Assembly (NCBI GenBank): GCA_030427205.1
Contig: JAUHXC010000041.1
Coordinates: forward strand, 1-64,000
DNA from: a bacterium
Lineage (GTDB): Bacteria > Myxococcota_A > Bradymonadia > UBA7976 > UBA1532
Reading direction: 5' to 3'
Length of the DNA stretch: 64,000 nt
The notes under the pieces are model-generated. The model worked only from the letters and a program-made list of their open reading frames with translations, had not been told where the DNA came from and ran no database searches. Position 1 is the first letter of the stretch. The number at the start of each line of letters is the position of its first letter. Positions 16,652 to 24,864 of this stretch are shown piece by piece. Position numbers and translations under genes: made by a program.

Positions 16652-17761
16652 ATGCTGATCTTCGTCACCGTGGTCGGGGTCCTGCTGATGGGGCTCCTGG
16701 GCTGGTCGCTCGTCGTCCGCCGGCTATACGGCGCCCCTCGCCGCTACGACGACGTCTTGTTCGCCGTCACCGACGACCACTATCGACTGCCGCTGTCTCG
16801 GTACCCGCCGGTCGGGCCGAGCACGCGGCGCCATCCGGTGATCCTGTGCCCGGGTCTGGGCAGCAACCGCTACTCGTTCGACATCGGCGAGGACGCGCCG
16901 AGCCTCGCGGTGACCCTCGCCGAGCATGGCTTCGATGTCTTCGTGGTCGAGCTGCGCGGCGAGGGCCATGGCGACCACCAGCGCGGGCCGTGGCGGTTCG
17001 ATGACTTCGTCGAGCGCGATGTGCCGGCGCTGCTGGCTCGGGTGCGGCGGACGACGGGCGCGTCGGCCGTGCACTGGGTCGGGCACTCCATGGGCGGCAT
17101 GGTGCTGCTCTCGGCGATCGCCCGTGGTCAGTCGGCGCTGGCGTCGGGCGTGACCCTCGGCTCGGCGCTGGCGTTCGACGGCACCGAGCAGGCGCTGGAG
17201 TCGTATACCCGCTTGCGGCCGCTGTTCGAGAACGTCTCGAAGGTCCCGTACGGTTGGCTGTCGAGGCTGTTGGCGCCGGCGTCGGCCCGTCGGCTGCGCA
17301 ACCCGCTCGACGCGCTCAACGTCAACCTCGACAACTGCGATCCGGCCGCCGTCCGCCGGCTCGACGCCATCGGCTTCACCGCGATCTCGCCCGACGTCAT
17401 CCTGCAGCTGATGACCGCTGTCGAGCCCGGCGGCCTGCGCCCGAACGGCGAAGACGCGCAGCCGTACTTCGAACAGCTCGCCGAGCGGGATGAGACACCG
17501 CCGGTCTTGATGATGGCGGGCGAGGCCGACCCGCAGTGTCCCTTCGAGGCGGTCGAGCGGATTCTGCGCGTGCGGCCGAACTTCGTCGGGCGACGGGTCG
17601 GTCCGAGCAGCGGCGCAGAGCGGGCCTACGGGCACTTCGATCTGTTGATGGGCCGGCGCGCGGACGCGGAGGTCTTCCCTCACATCGTGCAGTGGCTCGA
17701 TGCGCACGATGGGCCTGCCGAGCGGACGGGCGATGCGCCGAGCGGTCGCCCCGGGGCCTGA
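16652..17761 (+). CDS. Alpha/beta hydrolase, membrane-anchored
   Basis: Predicted 369-residue alpha/beta hydrolase with an N-terminal transmembrane helix (residues 1-22). The nucleophile elbow is GHSMGGM (Ser), the acid is likely the Asp of GEADPQCP, and the His is in YGHFDLLMG. The lipase-like lid region and the phrase VILCPGLGSNRYSFD suit an esterase or lipase acting on lipids at the membrane. ATG 16652 follows GGGAGA; a GTG four codons earlier is less likely. It lies 138 nt after the first ABC1 kinase on the same strand and converges with the second, so a role in the same lipid pathway is possible (inference). Confidence 0.85.
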   Translation: MLIFVTVVGVLLMGLLGWSLVVRRLYGAPRRYDDVLFAVTDDHYRLPLSRYPPVGPSTRRHPVILCPGLGSNRYSFDIGEDAPSLAVTLAEHGFDVFVVELRGEGHGDHQRGPWRFDDFVERDVPALLARVRRTTGASAVHWVGHSMGGMVLLSAIARGQSALASGVTLGSALAFDGTEQALESYTRLRPLFENVSKVPYGWLSRLLAPASARRLRNPLDALNVNLDNCDPAAVRRLDAIGFTAISPDVILQLMTAVEPGGLRPNGEDAQPYFEQLAERDETPPVLMMAGEADPQCPFEAVERILRVRPNFVGRRVGPSSGAERAYGHFDLLMGRRADAEVFPHIVQWLDAHDGPAERTGDAPSGRPGA

Positions 17762-17776
17762 GCCGGCGCCTCGGCG

Positions 17777-19165
17777 CTATTGTTCGACGCTGGTGAGGAA
17801 TCGCGGGGGCAGCGGCACGCCGAGGTCGGCGAGCGCCGGTGGGCTGTCGCTCGACGGGTAGAGGTAGCGGCGGTAGATCCGGCGGAAGTTGGCCGTCGCT
17901 TCCAGGTCGACCATCAGCGCGTTGAGGCCGAAGCTGATGCGGTTGAAGACGAGCAGCTCGCGCGCCAGCCCGAGCCGGCGCAGCTCGGAGAGGTGCAGGA
18001 CGTCGCGCGCCCGCGCCGCATACTCGGCGTCGTAGGTGAAGGGCGCGTCGGTGAGCAGCGGCTCGAAGTGGTAGACGAAGAACGCCCACACCGCAGCCGA
18101 GGCGCTCGCGTCGGCGTCGAGCATACCCAGCGCGCGCAGGGCGCCGTCGAACGCGCTGCGGTCGTCCTCGACGACCGAGCGCAACAGGCCGCGCAGCGCG
18201 TCGAGGAACGGCGGCTCGAAGCGGCGCACGCAGCCGAAGTCGAGGAACGTGATGCCGCCGTCGGCGGCGAAGAGGTAGTTGCCCGGGTGCGGGTCGCCGT
18301 AGAACAGCCGCCGCCGGTAGAGCGAGTCGAAGGTGAAGTCGAGCAGGACCCGGGCGGCCAGCTGTCGCTCGGCGGGCTGCGAGACCGCCAGGAATTCGCG
18401 ATAGCCGAGCCCGCGCACGAACTCCTGGCACAGCACCCGCTGCCGGGTCAGCTCGCCGACGACGGCCGGGATCCGGATGAACGGATGCCCCGCCCAGAAG
18501 GCGCCGAAGGCCGCCTGATGCTCGGCTTCCTGCCGGTAGTCGAGTTCGCCGCGCAGCAGGGCCGTCACCTCGTCGAGCAGCGCCCGCCGGTCGAGGTTGG
18601 GGCTGGCGAAGCCGGCGAAGAAGCCGAGCTTGTCGAGCAGCGCGAGGTCGGACTCGATGGCCTGGTCGACGCCGGGGTACTGGACCTTGACGGCGACCTC
18701 GCGGCCGTCGTGCAACACCGCGCGGTGCACCTGGCCGATGGACGCCGCGGCGATCGGCGCCGGTTCGAAGCGGCGAAAGAAGCGCGCGAGATCGCCGCCG
18801 AGTTCGGCCTCGACCACGCCGCGCGCGAGTTCGAAGCTCATCGGCGGGGCGGCCCGCTGCAGGCTGCTGAGGGCGCCGCGGGCGGCCGGCGGCAGCGCGT
18901 CGGCGGTGAACGAGATGATCTGACCCAGCTTCATCACCGCGCCCTTGAGCTCGCCGAGCACCCGGGTGACCTCTTCGGCGGAGCGGATCTGACCGCGCTC
19001 GGCGAGGCGGCGTCGGCGGGCGGCGGACGACAGGCGGATGCGGATGCGCAGCATCAGGCGGCGCCACAGCGTGCGGGTGATGAGTCCGCCGATGCGCAGC
19101 GCCCGCCGCCGCGGCGAGATGGTCAACCCGGTCGGCCGGCTGTCGCTCTCGTCGGATCCGGCCAC
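17777..19165 (-). CDS. ABC1/UbiB-family atypical kinase, second copy
   Basis: Predicted 462-residue ABC1 kinase with full motifs: KLGQIISF, AAASIGQVHRAVL, VAVKVQYPG, RGELDYRQEAEH, GDPHPGNYLF and FLDFGCV. The overall size and lack of a C-terminal membrane segment match the first copy in this window more than the third. The start is uncertain: GTG 19165 lies 2 nt past the stop of the upstream membrane-protein gene and is preceded by TGAGG; another GTG at 19177 overlaps that gene. The tight spacing shows the two are co-translated. It probably acts on quinone or other membrane-lipid metabolism, by family. Confidence 0.88.
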   Translation of the reverse strand: MAGSDESDSRPTGLTISPRRRALRIGGLITRTLWRRLMLRIRIRLSSAARRRRLAERGQIRSAEEVTRVLGELKGAVMKLGQIISFTADALPPAARGALSSLQRAAPPMSFELARGVVEAELGGDLARFFRRFEPAPIAAASIGQVHRAVLHDGREVAVKVQYPGVDQAIESDLALLDKLGFFAGFASPNLDRRALLDEVTALLRGELDYRQEAEHQAAFGAFWAGHPFIRIPAVVGELTRQRVLCQEFVRGLGYREFLAVSQPAERQLAARVLLDFTFDSLYRRRLFYGDPHPGNYLFAADGGITFLDFGCVRRFEPPFLDALRGLLRSVVEDDRSAFDGALRALGMLDADASASAAVWAFFVYHFEPLLTDAPFTYDAEYAARARDVLHLSELRRLGLARELLVFNRISFGLNALMVDLEATANFRRIYRRYLYPSSDSPPALADLGVPLPPRFLTSVEQ

Positions 19166-19167
19166 CC

Positions 19168-20250
19168 TCAGCCCCACAAGGTCGGCAGGGCGCCGACCGC
19201 CGCGCCACCGGCGAAGCAGGCGAGGCGCAGGCGGCGGGCGGCCCGGTCGGCGCTGCGCCGCAGCACCCCGCGCAGCCGCGGGATCTCGAGGGCCAGCGCT
19301 GCGGCGGCCGCCCGCTCGTCGACCATGTGGCCCAACGCGCCGAGCAGGGCCGGCCTCGCGCTCTGATCGACGTTCTCTGCGGCGTCGGTGATGAGCGCGT
19401 CGAAGTCGGCGGTCTCGCGCAGGCGCTCGCCGATCTCGCGGCCCATGCGGCGGCTCACCGCCTCGCGGGTGGCAGGCAGGATGGCGTCGATCGCGGCCCG
19501 GGCCCGCGGTGGCCGACGCTCGAAGTCGTCGAGCACCGCCGATACGACCTCCTCGGCCCAGTCCCGCCCTTTGCGCCGCTCGAGGAACCGCCGGGTCTGC
19601 TTGTTGAGCTTGCCCCAGGAGAACGGGCGGTCGAACCAGCTGTCGCGCAGCAAGCGGCGGGTCACCGGGCGGGCGATGCCGTCGATCAACCCCGGCCGAT
19701 CGGCGAGCAGGTCGGTGAGCCAGCGGGCGATGCGCGCGCGGACGACGGCCCGGTCGAGCGCCGCGATGACGTCGTCGAAGGCGGCGTCCGGGTCGGACGT
19801 CGGTTCCTGATCGGCCAGCGCGGCGTCGATCTGCGTCGAGAGCGCGTCGGCGGTGAGCCGATCGGAGACCGCCGCGCGGATGCGTTCGGGGCCGAATGCG
19901 TCCTGCACGACGGCCTCGATGTCGGCCGCGGGCTGGCGCCCCAAGGCCTCGCTGAGCGCATCGCCGAGGGCCACACGCAGCTCGGGCAGCGCCGCTTGTC
20001 CGCCGGGCAGCGCGCGCCCGACGATCGCGGCGACGGCGAACCCGAGGGCCGCCGAGATCGCGATGGGGTGGGTCAGCAGACCGGAGATCGGCCCGACGGG
20101 CGCGACGCAGCGCCAGAGCGCGGCGGCGGCGATCGCGAGCACGAGCAGGGCGAGCAGCGCTTCGACGACGACCAGCAGCCGCTCGAAGGCGCCCTCGGCC
20201 TCGACCCAGGCGTCGAGCCGCTCGGTGACGATATGTGCGGGCAGACTCAT
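19168..20250 (-). CDS. Membrane protein co-translated with an ABC1 kinase
   Basis: Predicted 360-residue protein, not recognised. It has two or three hydrophobic segments near the N-terminus (about residues 25-48 and 58-78) and a long soluble, helical, Arg/Asp-rich remainder (DAFGPERIRAAVSDRL, RRMGREIGERLRETADFD) that may be periplasmic or cytoplasmic. Its stop lies 2 nt from the likely start of the second ABC1 kinase, so the two proteins are probably made in step and may form a complex. Function unknown. Confidence 0.7.
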   Translation of the reverse strand: MSLPAHIVTERLDAWVEAEGAFERLLVVVEALLALLVLAIAAAALWRCVAPVGPISGLLTHPIAISAALGFAVAAIVGRALPGGQAALPELRVALGDALSEALGRQPAADIEAVVQDAFGPERIRAAVSDRLTADALSTQIDAALADQEPTSDPDAAFDDVIAALDRAVVRARIARWLTDLLADRPGLIDGIARPVTRRLLRDSWFDRPFSWGKLNKQTRRFLERRKGRDWAEEVVSAVLDDFERRPPRARAAIDAILPATREAVSRRMGREIGERLRETADFDALITDAAENVDQSARPALLGALGHMVDERAAAAALALEIPRLRGVLRRSADRAARRLRLACFAGGAAVGALPTLWG

Positions 20251-20380
20251 GGGGGAGGGTGTAGCGCGTAACGCGGCAATGCGCGAGGGGGCAGCACCGC
20301 ACGCGGGGGTAGGTGATCGTCGGCGACCGTGAACGGCCGCCGAACCGGGCCCATCGGGTGCGGTTCGAAGGGGCGCCCGC

Positions 20381-20683
20381 TCAGATGTTGTTGAGCTTGA
20401 GCGCCTTCTCGGCCTTGCGGGCCGCCTTCATCGTGTTCTTCGGCATGTCTTCGACCCAGCCGTCCTTGCGCTTGCGGTTCGAGCGGTCGTGCCGATCGCG
20501 GTAGTGCGAGGTGGCCTTGTCGGCGGCCTTGAGCACGCGGCGCTCGGCCTTCTCGAAGGGCTTGAGCCACGGCGACTGCTTCTTGCGCTTCTTGCGCTTC
20601 TTGCTGTGCACGGTGACCGGGCCGTCGTCCCCCAGGACGATGACGCGGCGGACGGACTTGGGGCTGACGAGCTTCGTGGCCAT
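20381..20683 (-). CDS. Small, very basic protein (DUF6312-like)
   Basis: Predicted 100-residue protein with a strongly positive centre (SKKRKKRKKQSPW) and a conserved-looking core RDRHDRSNRKRKDGWVEDMP. From memory this matches the small family DUF6312, which is not functionally characterised; I could not check. The start is ATG 20683 with AGGAG eight bases upstream; a longer reading to 20746 has no such site. It is transcribed toward the membrane protein/ABC1 pair (130 nt away) and is divergent from another tiny basic protein, so all four may be one functional neighbourhood. Confidence 0.75.
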   Translation of the reverse strand: MATKLVSPKSVRRVIVLGDDGPVTVHSKKRKKRKKQSPWLKPFEKAERRVLKAADKATSHYRDRHDRSNRKRKDGWVEDMPKNTMKAARKAEKALKLNNI

Positions 20684-20868
20684 CAGGATGACTCCTCGGT
20701 CTGATGGGACGCTGCACGATAGCACCGTTTCCGGGGGAGGTGGCAAGGACCTGCGACCTCGGCGTGACGTTTTTTCGCGTCAGGGGTCGCGGATACCGCA
20801 GGTTCTGCTAGACTCCCGTCGAAGGTGGACGGTGCACCGCAGCCGTCACCCAAACCCAGGAGAGCCCC

Positions 20869-21093
20869 ATGAACGAAGCGAAGCAGCCGAACCACGCCGA
20901 CCCGGTCATCATCGATCTCGGCAAGCAGAAGAAGAAGCGGGTCAAGCGTCTGCGCAAGGGCCAGGGCCGCCTGATGAGCGACGTGGCGCTCGCCCTCGAC
21001 GAGCTCAAGACCGAGGGTGTCGTCAAGGAGGGTGCCCAGCCGGTGATCGTCGTCGTGCGCGAGAAGAGCAAGAAGCGTCGCTGGCCGATCTGA
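20869..21093 (+). CDS. Tiny basic protein (DUF6200-like)
   Basis: Predicted 74-residue protein: an N-terminal VIIDLGKQKKKRVKRLRKG, a middle helix (LMSDVALALDELK) and a C-terminal strand with a basic end (QPVIVVVREKSKKRRWPI). It resembles my recollection of DUF6200, a small family with unknown function. AGGAGAG lies just upstream of the ATG, and a TAGACT -10-like box at 20809-20814. It sits 93 nt upstream of the third ABC1 kinase on the same strand. The divergent neighbour is another small Lys/Arg-rich protein, which suggests a paired role, perhaps on membranes or nucleic acid (inference). Confidence 0.75.
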   Translation: MNEAKQPNHADPVIIDLGKQKKKRVKRLRKGQGRLMSDVALALDELKTEGVVKEGAQPVIVVVREKSKKRRWPI

Positions 21094-21185
21094 GGTCGCG
21101 CCGGCCGACGTAATACCCACCGCGCGCGAGGGGGGCGCCCGGCCAGCCTCGCGATCCCACATGAGCCGACAGCCGCCGGACGGCC

Positions 21186-22982
21186 ATGCTGCGCAAGAAA
21201 TGGATTCCGACCCGCCTCGTCGACAAGCGCAGCCGCCCGACCATTCGGGAGGTGCGCAAGCCGTCCAAGCTCAGACCGCTGATCCTGACGATGGCGATCT
21301 GCCGCGGGCTGCTGGTCTACGCCTGGCTGCGCCTGACGAAGCGGGCCACCCCGAAGCGCCTCGCGGCGCTGACCCGCTCGATCCTGGAAGGCCTCGGCGG
21401 GCTGTGGGTCAAGATCGGTCAGCTGCTGAGCATGCGGCGCGACCTGTTCAGCGACGAGTTCTGCGACGCGCTCGCCGCGCTGCAGGACCACGCGACCGGG
21501 TTCCCCTTCCACCATACCCAGCGCATCCTCGACGAAGAGCTCGATGACCCCATCGAGCACGTCTTCACCGAGTTCGACGAAGAGCCGTTCGCGGCGGCCT
21601 CGATCGGTCAGATCTACCGGGCCCGTCTGCGCCAGAACGGCATGCTGGTCGCCGTCAAGATCCGCCGCCCGACCGTCGCCGGCCTCGTCGCCGGCGACAT
21701 CCGCTTCGTCTGGTGGATCTCGCGCATCGCCCTGCTGTTCAACCTGCTGCCGAGCTTCCGCTGGGACGACTTCTACTGGGAGCTCGACCGCACGCTCTCC
21801 GAGGAGCTCGACTACCGCTACGAGGCCAACTACATCCGCCGCATGCGCAAGAGCCTCAAGGCCCACGGGATCTACGTGCCCAAGGTCTTCCCGCGCTTCT
21901 GCGGCGAGCAGATGCTGGTCATGGAGTTCGTCACCGGCGTCCTGATGTCGGACGTGCTGCGGCTCGACCATACCGATCCGGCCCGGCTCGCGGATTGGAT
22001 GGCGGACAACAACGTCGACCGCAAGAAGGTCGGCAAGCGGCTGACGATGTCGCTCAACCGCCAGATCTTCGAGGACAACCTCTTTCACGGCGACCTGCAC
22101 CCGGGCAACATCGTGCTGCTGCGCGACAGCCGCATCGCGCTCATCGACTTCGGCTCGGTCGGCTGGCTCGACAAGGACTTCCTCGACCGCTACGACGACT
22201 TCCTCAAGGCGATGGCGCTCAAGGAGTACGGCAAGGCGGCGGACCTCTTCCTGCTGCTCTCGCCCGAGCTGCCCGACATCGACCTCGAGCCGGTGCGCCG
22301 CGACCTGAAGCGGTTCATGCGGTCGTGGGCCCACAACGCCGAGATCAAGTCGATCCCCTTCAGCAAGAAGTCGATCGGCTTCGGCTACAGCCAGATCGCC
22401 AAGATCATGGCCATCCACCGCATCCCCACGGCGTGGGCCTTCTTGCGCATCAACCGGGCCGAGATCACCCTCGATACGTCGCTGCGGGAGCTCTTCCCGC
22501 AGATGGACTACTTCAAGACGCTCGATCAGTACCTGCGCAAGCGCGAGCTGCGGCGCATCCGCAGCGAGCTGCAGGACGAAGAGGTCTTGCAGCGCGCGGT
22601 GAGCATAATCACCCGGACCCCGCAGCTGGTCGAAGGCCTGCTCGAGCAGAGCGGCTTCGAGCTGGAGTGGATGCGGCGACGGGCCCGGGTCTTCCAGGGC
22701 GCGCAGACCAAGCTCTCGTTCATCGGCAGCCTGATCAGCAGCTTCGTCTTCATCATCGCGTCCGGGGTGCTCGCCGCGCAGGTGGCGCTGTACACCTATC
22801 AGCGCGTCGACCCGAACATCTACTCCGACGACATGCAGGCGATCCTCGCGCAGGTGCCCGTCGTGCCCTACGAGCTGTGGATCTACGTGATCGGCTTCTG
22901 GGCCCTCGCCTGCGTGCAGATCCTGCGGGTCTTCCGCCGGCTGAGGCAGCCCGACATCAGCAACGCCGCCGGCAATCGTTGA
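21186..22982 (+). CDS. ABC1/UbiB-family kinase with C-terminal membrane anchor
   Basis: Predicted 598-residue ABC1 kinase, the longest of the three here and closest to AarF/UbiB in plan. Motifs: WVKIGQLLSMRRDLF, AAASIGQIYRARL, VAVKIRRP, SEELDYRYEANYIRRM, NLFHGDLHPGNIVLL and LIDFGSVGWL. Two hydrophobic segments end the protein (about residues 510-535 and 560-580), as in UbiB proteins tethered to the inner membrane. In the catalytic loop His replaces the Ala/Asn seen in the other two (FHGDLHPGN, YGDPHPGN, FNADPHPGN). The start is ATG 21186, with only a weak ribosome site. Confidence 0.92.
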   Translation: MLRKKWIPTRLVDKRSRPTIREVRKPSKLRPLILTMAICRGLLVYAWLRLTKRATPKRLAALTRSILEGLGGLWVKIGQLLSMRRDLFSDEFCDALAALQDHATGFPFHHTQRILDEELDDPIEHVFTEFDEEPFAAASIGQIYRARLRQNGMLVAVKIRRPTVAGLVAGDIRFVWWISRIALLFNLLPSFRWDDFYWELDRTLSEELDYRYEANYIRRMRKSLKAHGIYVPKVFPRFCGEQMLVMEFVTGVLMSDVLRLDHTDPARLADWMADNNVDRKKVGKRLTMSLNRQIFEDNLFHGDLHPGNIVLLRDSRIALIDFGSVGWLDKDFLDRYDDFLKAMALKEYGKAADLFLLLSPELPDIDLEPVRRDLKRFMRSWAHNAEIKSIPFSKKSIGFGYSQIAKIMAIHRIPTAWAFLRINRAEITLDTSLRELFPQMDYFKTLDQYLRKRELRRIRSELQDEEVLQRAVSIITRTPQLVEGLLEQSGFELEWMRRRARVFQGAQTKLSFIGSLISSFVFIIASGVLAAQVALYTYQRVDPNIYSDDMQAILAQVPVVPYELWIYVIGFWALACVQILRVFRRLRQPDISNAAGNR

Positions 22983-23079
22983 CCGGGTTGAAGTATACGG
23001 CCTCCTATATGGATGCTCGTCGACTGCGGCCGGTGGGCAGCGATCGCGCGTTCTTGGTTCGATACGGGGAGGCGTTCCC

Positions 23080-24123
23080 ATGATTCGTGATGTCTGGTAC
23101 CCGGTGCTCGAGGCCCGCAAGCTCAAGCGCAAGCCGGTGCGCCTCGACCGCTTCGGCCGTCGTTTCGTCGCCTGGCGCGCCGAAGACGGGCGGGTGCGGG
23201 TGGCCGATGCCTACTGCCCCCACCGGGGGGTATCGCTCGATCAGGGCAAGGTCGTGAACGGGCGCATCGTCTGTCCGATGCACGGCTTCCAGTTCGACGG
23301 CTCGGGGGCGTGCCAGCTGATGCCCTGCGAGGGACAGGGGGCGAAGATCCCGCCGGGTCTGCGGCTCGACCTGCAGGTGGCCGACGAGGCCCATGGGCTC
23401 ATCTGGATGTGGCACGGCGAGCCGCGGGCCGAGTACCCCGAGATCGTGCTGTTCCCCTACGCCGACCTGCCCCTCGAGCGCTCCGCCGAGGTGTCGTACG
23501 TGGTCAACTACAACTACACCCGGTTGATGGAGACCCACCTCGACATGCATCACCTGGCCTTCGCGCACCACAAAGGGGTGCCGTGGATCGGGCCGAAGAT
23601 GCATGAGTACAGCGCCGAGCTCGACGGGCTGAGCATCAAGACCCGCGGCGTGCTCGCCGCCGAGGACGGTTCGAAGGGCACCCCTTTCATCTGCGATGCG
23701 CAGCTGCCGTGCGCGTCGTTCGTCACCGCGGCCGACAGCTTCCGGTTGATCATCATCACCGCGCCGATCGATGACAAGCGCACCTGGATGTTCATCCGCT
23801 ACTACCAGGACATCGTGAAGCTGCCCGTGCTGCGGCGGGTGATGGCCTGGATGCTGTTGCAGTACGAGTACCGCATCCTGCAGCCGCAGGACTGGCCGCT
23901 GTTCGACGAGATGCACGGCGGTACGACCGGCGGCACGGTGGACGACGTGCCGATGGTGCTCGTGAAGTCCGACGCGGGGCTGGCCCTCTATCGCAAGCGT
24001 CGCCGGCAGCTGCTGGCGGCGCAGGCCGAATCCGACGCGCAGAAGGACGAGCTGCGGGTGCTGCCCCATCAGCCGGACGATGCCCCGGCGCGCGCCGCGG
24101 AAGGGCGCGCCGCCAGCCGCTGA
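23080..24123 (+). CDS. Rieske non-haem iron oxygenase
   Basis: Predicted 347-residue oxygenase component that uses a 2Fe-2S Rieske centre and a mononuclear iron to hydroxylate or demethylate a substrate. The Rieske ligands are C46/H48 (CPHRG) and C65/H68 (CPMHG), with the standard 16-residue gap. The mononuclear iron site fits N145, E151, D155, H158 and H163 in the LMETHLDMHHLAFAHH region. No reductase or ferredoxin gene is adjacent. Residue composition and length suit the group acting on aromatic or sterol-like compounds, but the substrate is unknown. ATG 23080 follows GGGGAGG. The Cys-rich gene 89 nt downstream is a likely operon partner. Confidence 0.9.
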   Translation: MIRDVWYPVLEARKLKRKPVRLDRFGRRFVAWRAEDGRVRVADAYCPHRGVSLDQGKVVNGRIVCPMHGFQFDGSGACQLMPCEGQGAKIPPGLRLDLQVADEAHGLIWMWHGEPRAEYPEIVLFPYADLPLERSAEVSYVVNYNYTRLMETHLDMHHLAFAHHKGVPWIGPKMHEYSAELDGLSIKTRGVLAAEDGSKGTPFICDAQLPCASFVTAADSFRLIIITAPIDDKRTWMFIRYYQDIVKLPVLRRVMAWMLLQYEYRILQPQDWPLFDEMHGGTTGGTVDDVPMVLVKSDAGLALYRKRRRQLLAAQAESDAQKDELRVLPHQPDDAPARAAEGRAASR

Positions 24124-24211
24124 CCATGCGATTGCGGAGAACGCCGGTGTTCTTCGCGATGTACTCTGCAACGGCCCCGATGCCGGCCGACCGATTCCAC
24201 AGGAGACGACG

Positions 24212-24829
24212 ATGGCGAAGCAGAAGGGTGCTCACCCCCGCGCGGTGAGTGAGCGACCCATCGAGATGGAGCGCATGTCCGACGAGGAGATGTGGAAGCG
24301 GACCCTCGGGCCGTATGTCGCGCTCTACGGCAAGTCCATCGAGTACATCGACGAGCAGTTCGGTCGCGAAGAGGCGATCAAGTGGATCCACAAGATGGAG
24401 GAGGACTACCGCATCGAGCACAGCGCGCTCGATCTGAGCGTCTCCAACTTCTTGAGCCGCTATACGCCCACCAAGGCGCTGCGCGAGAAGGTCGCGATGA
24501 AGATCTTCTCGATGAAGCTGCAGCGCACGTTCTTCGAGTATCAGTTCCTCTACAACCGCGCCGAACACCACACGGTGGAGCTGCTCGACGAGAAGGGGCG
24601 CGTGGTCGGCGGTCGGGTCGACTTCCCGGTGTGCCCCTACGTGGCGGCGATGCAGGACATCCCGCCCGAGGTGAGGCCCAAGCGGGAGACCTTCTGCGAG
24701 CTGGACTGCAACGGCCCGTTCCACGACGAGTTCTGCGACTTCATCGGCTTCCGCATCGACATGCGGCCCAAGCCGAAGGGCTGCACCTGGCACTTCGACC
24801 CGCCGAGCGAGGCGATGCCCGACGACTGA
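24212..24829 (+). CDS. Cysteine-containing protein next to the Rieske oxygenase
   Basis: Predicted 205-residue soluble protein, not firmly recognised. The N-terminal half is helical and charged (EEMWKRTLGPYVALYGKSIE); the C-terminal half holds five cysteines in the order CPYVAAM, FCELDCNGPFHDEFCDF, GCTWHF, which suggests a metal or cofactor site. The closing pattern vaguely resembles L-2-amino-thiazoline-4-carboxylate hydrolase-like proteins. AGGAG lies seven bases before ATG 24212. It sits between the Rieske gene and arginine decarboxylase on one strand. Confidence 0.6.
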   Translation: MAKQKGAHPRAVSERPIEMERMSDEEMWKRTLGPYVALYGKSIEYIDEQFGREEAIKWIHKMEEDYRIEHSALDLSVSNFLSRYTPTKALREKVAMKIFSMKLQRTFFEYQFLYNRAEHHTVELLDEKGRVVGGRVDFPVCPYVAAMQDIPPEVRPKRETFCELDCNGPFHDEFCDFIGFRIDMRPKPKGCTWHFDPPSEAMPDD

Positions 24830-24864
24830 GCGGTCGTCTGGCCCAAGAGCGTGAGAGGTCCGAG

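Noticed and set aside
20765..20782. TGACG-TTTTTTCG-CGTCA hairpin upstream of the tiny basic protein gene
   Set aside because: Only five base pairs, and the T run lies in the loop; too weak to call a terminator or operator.
20808..23132. A 774-codon minus-strand open frame
   Set aside because: Antisense to the third ABC1 kinase and the DUF6200-like gene; a composition artefact.
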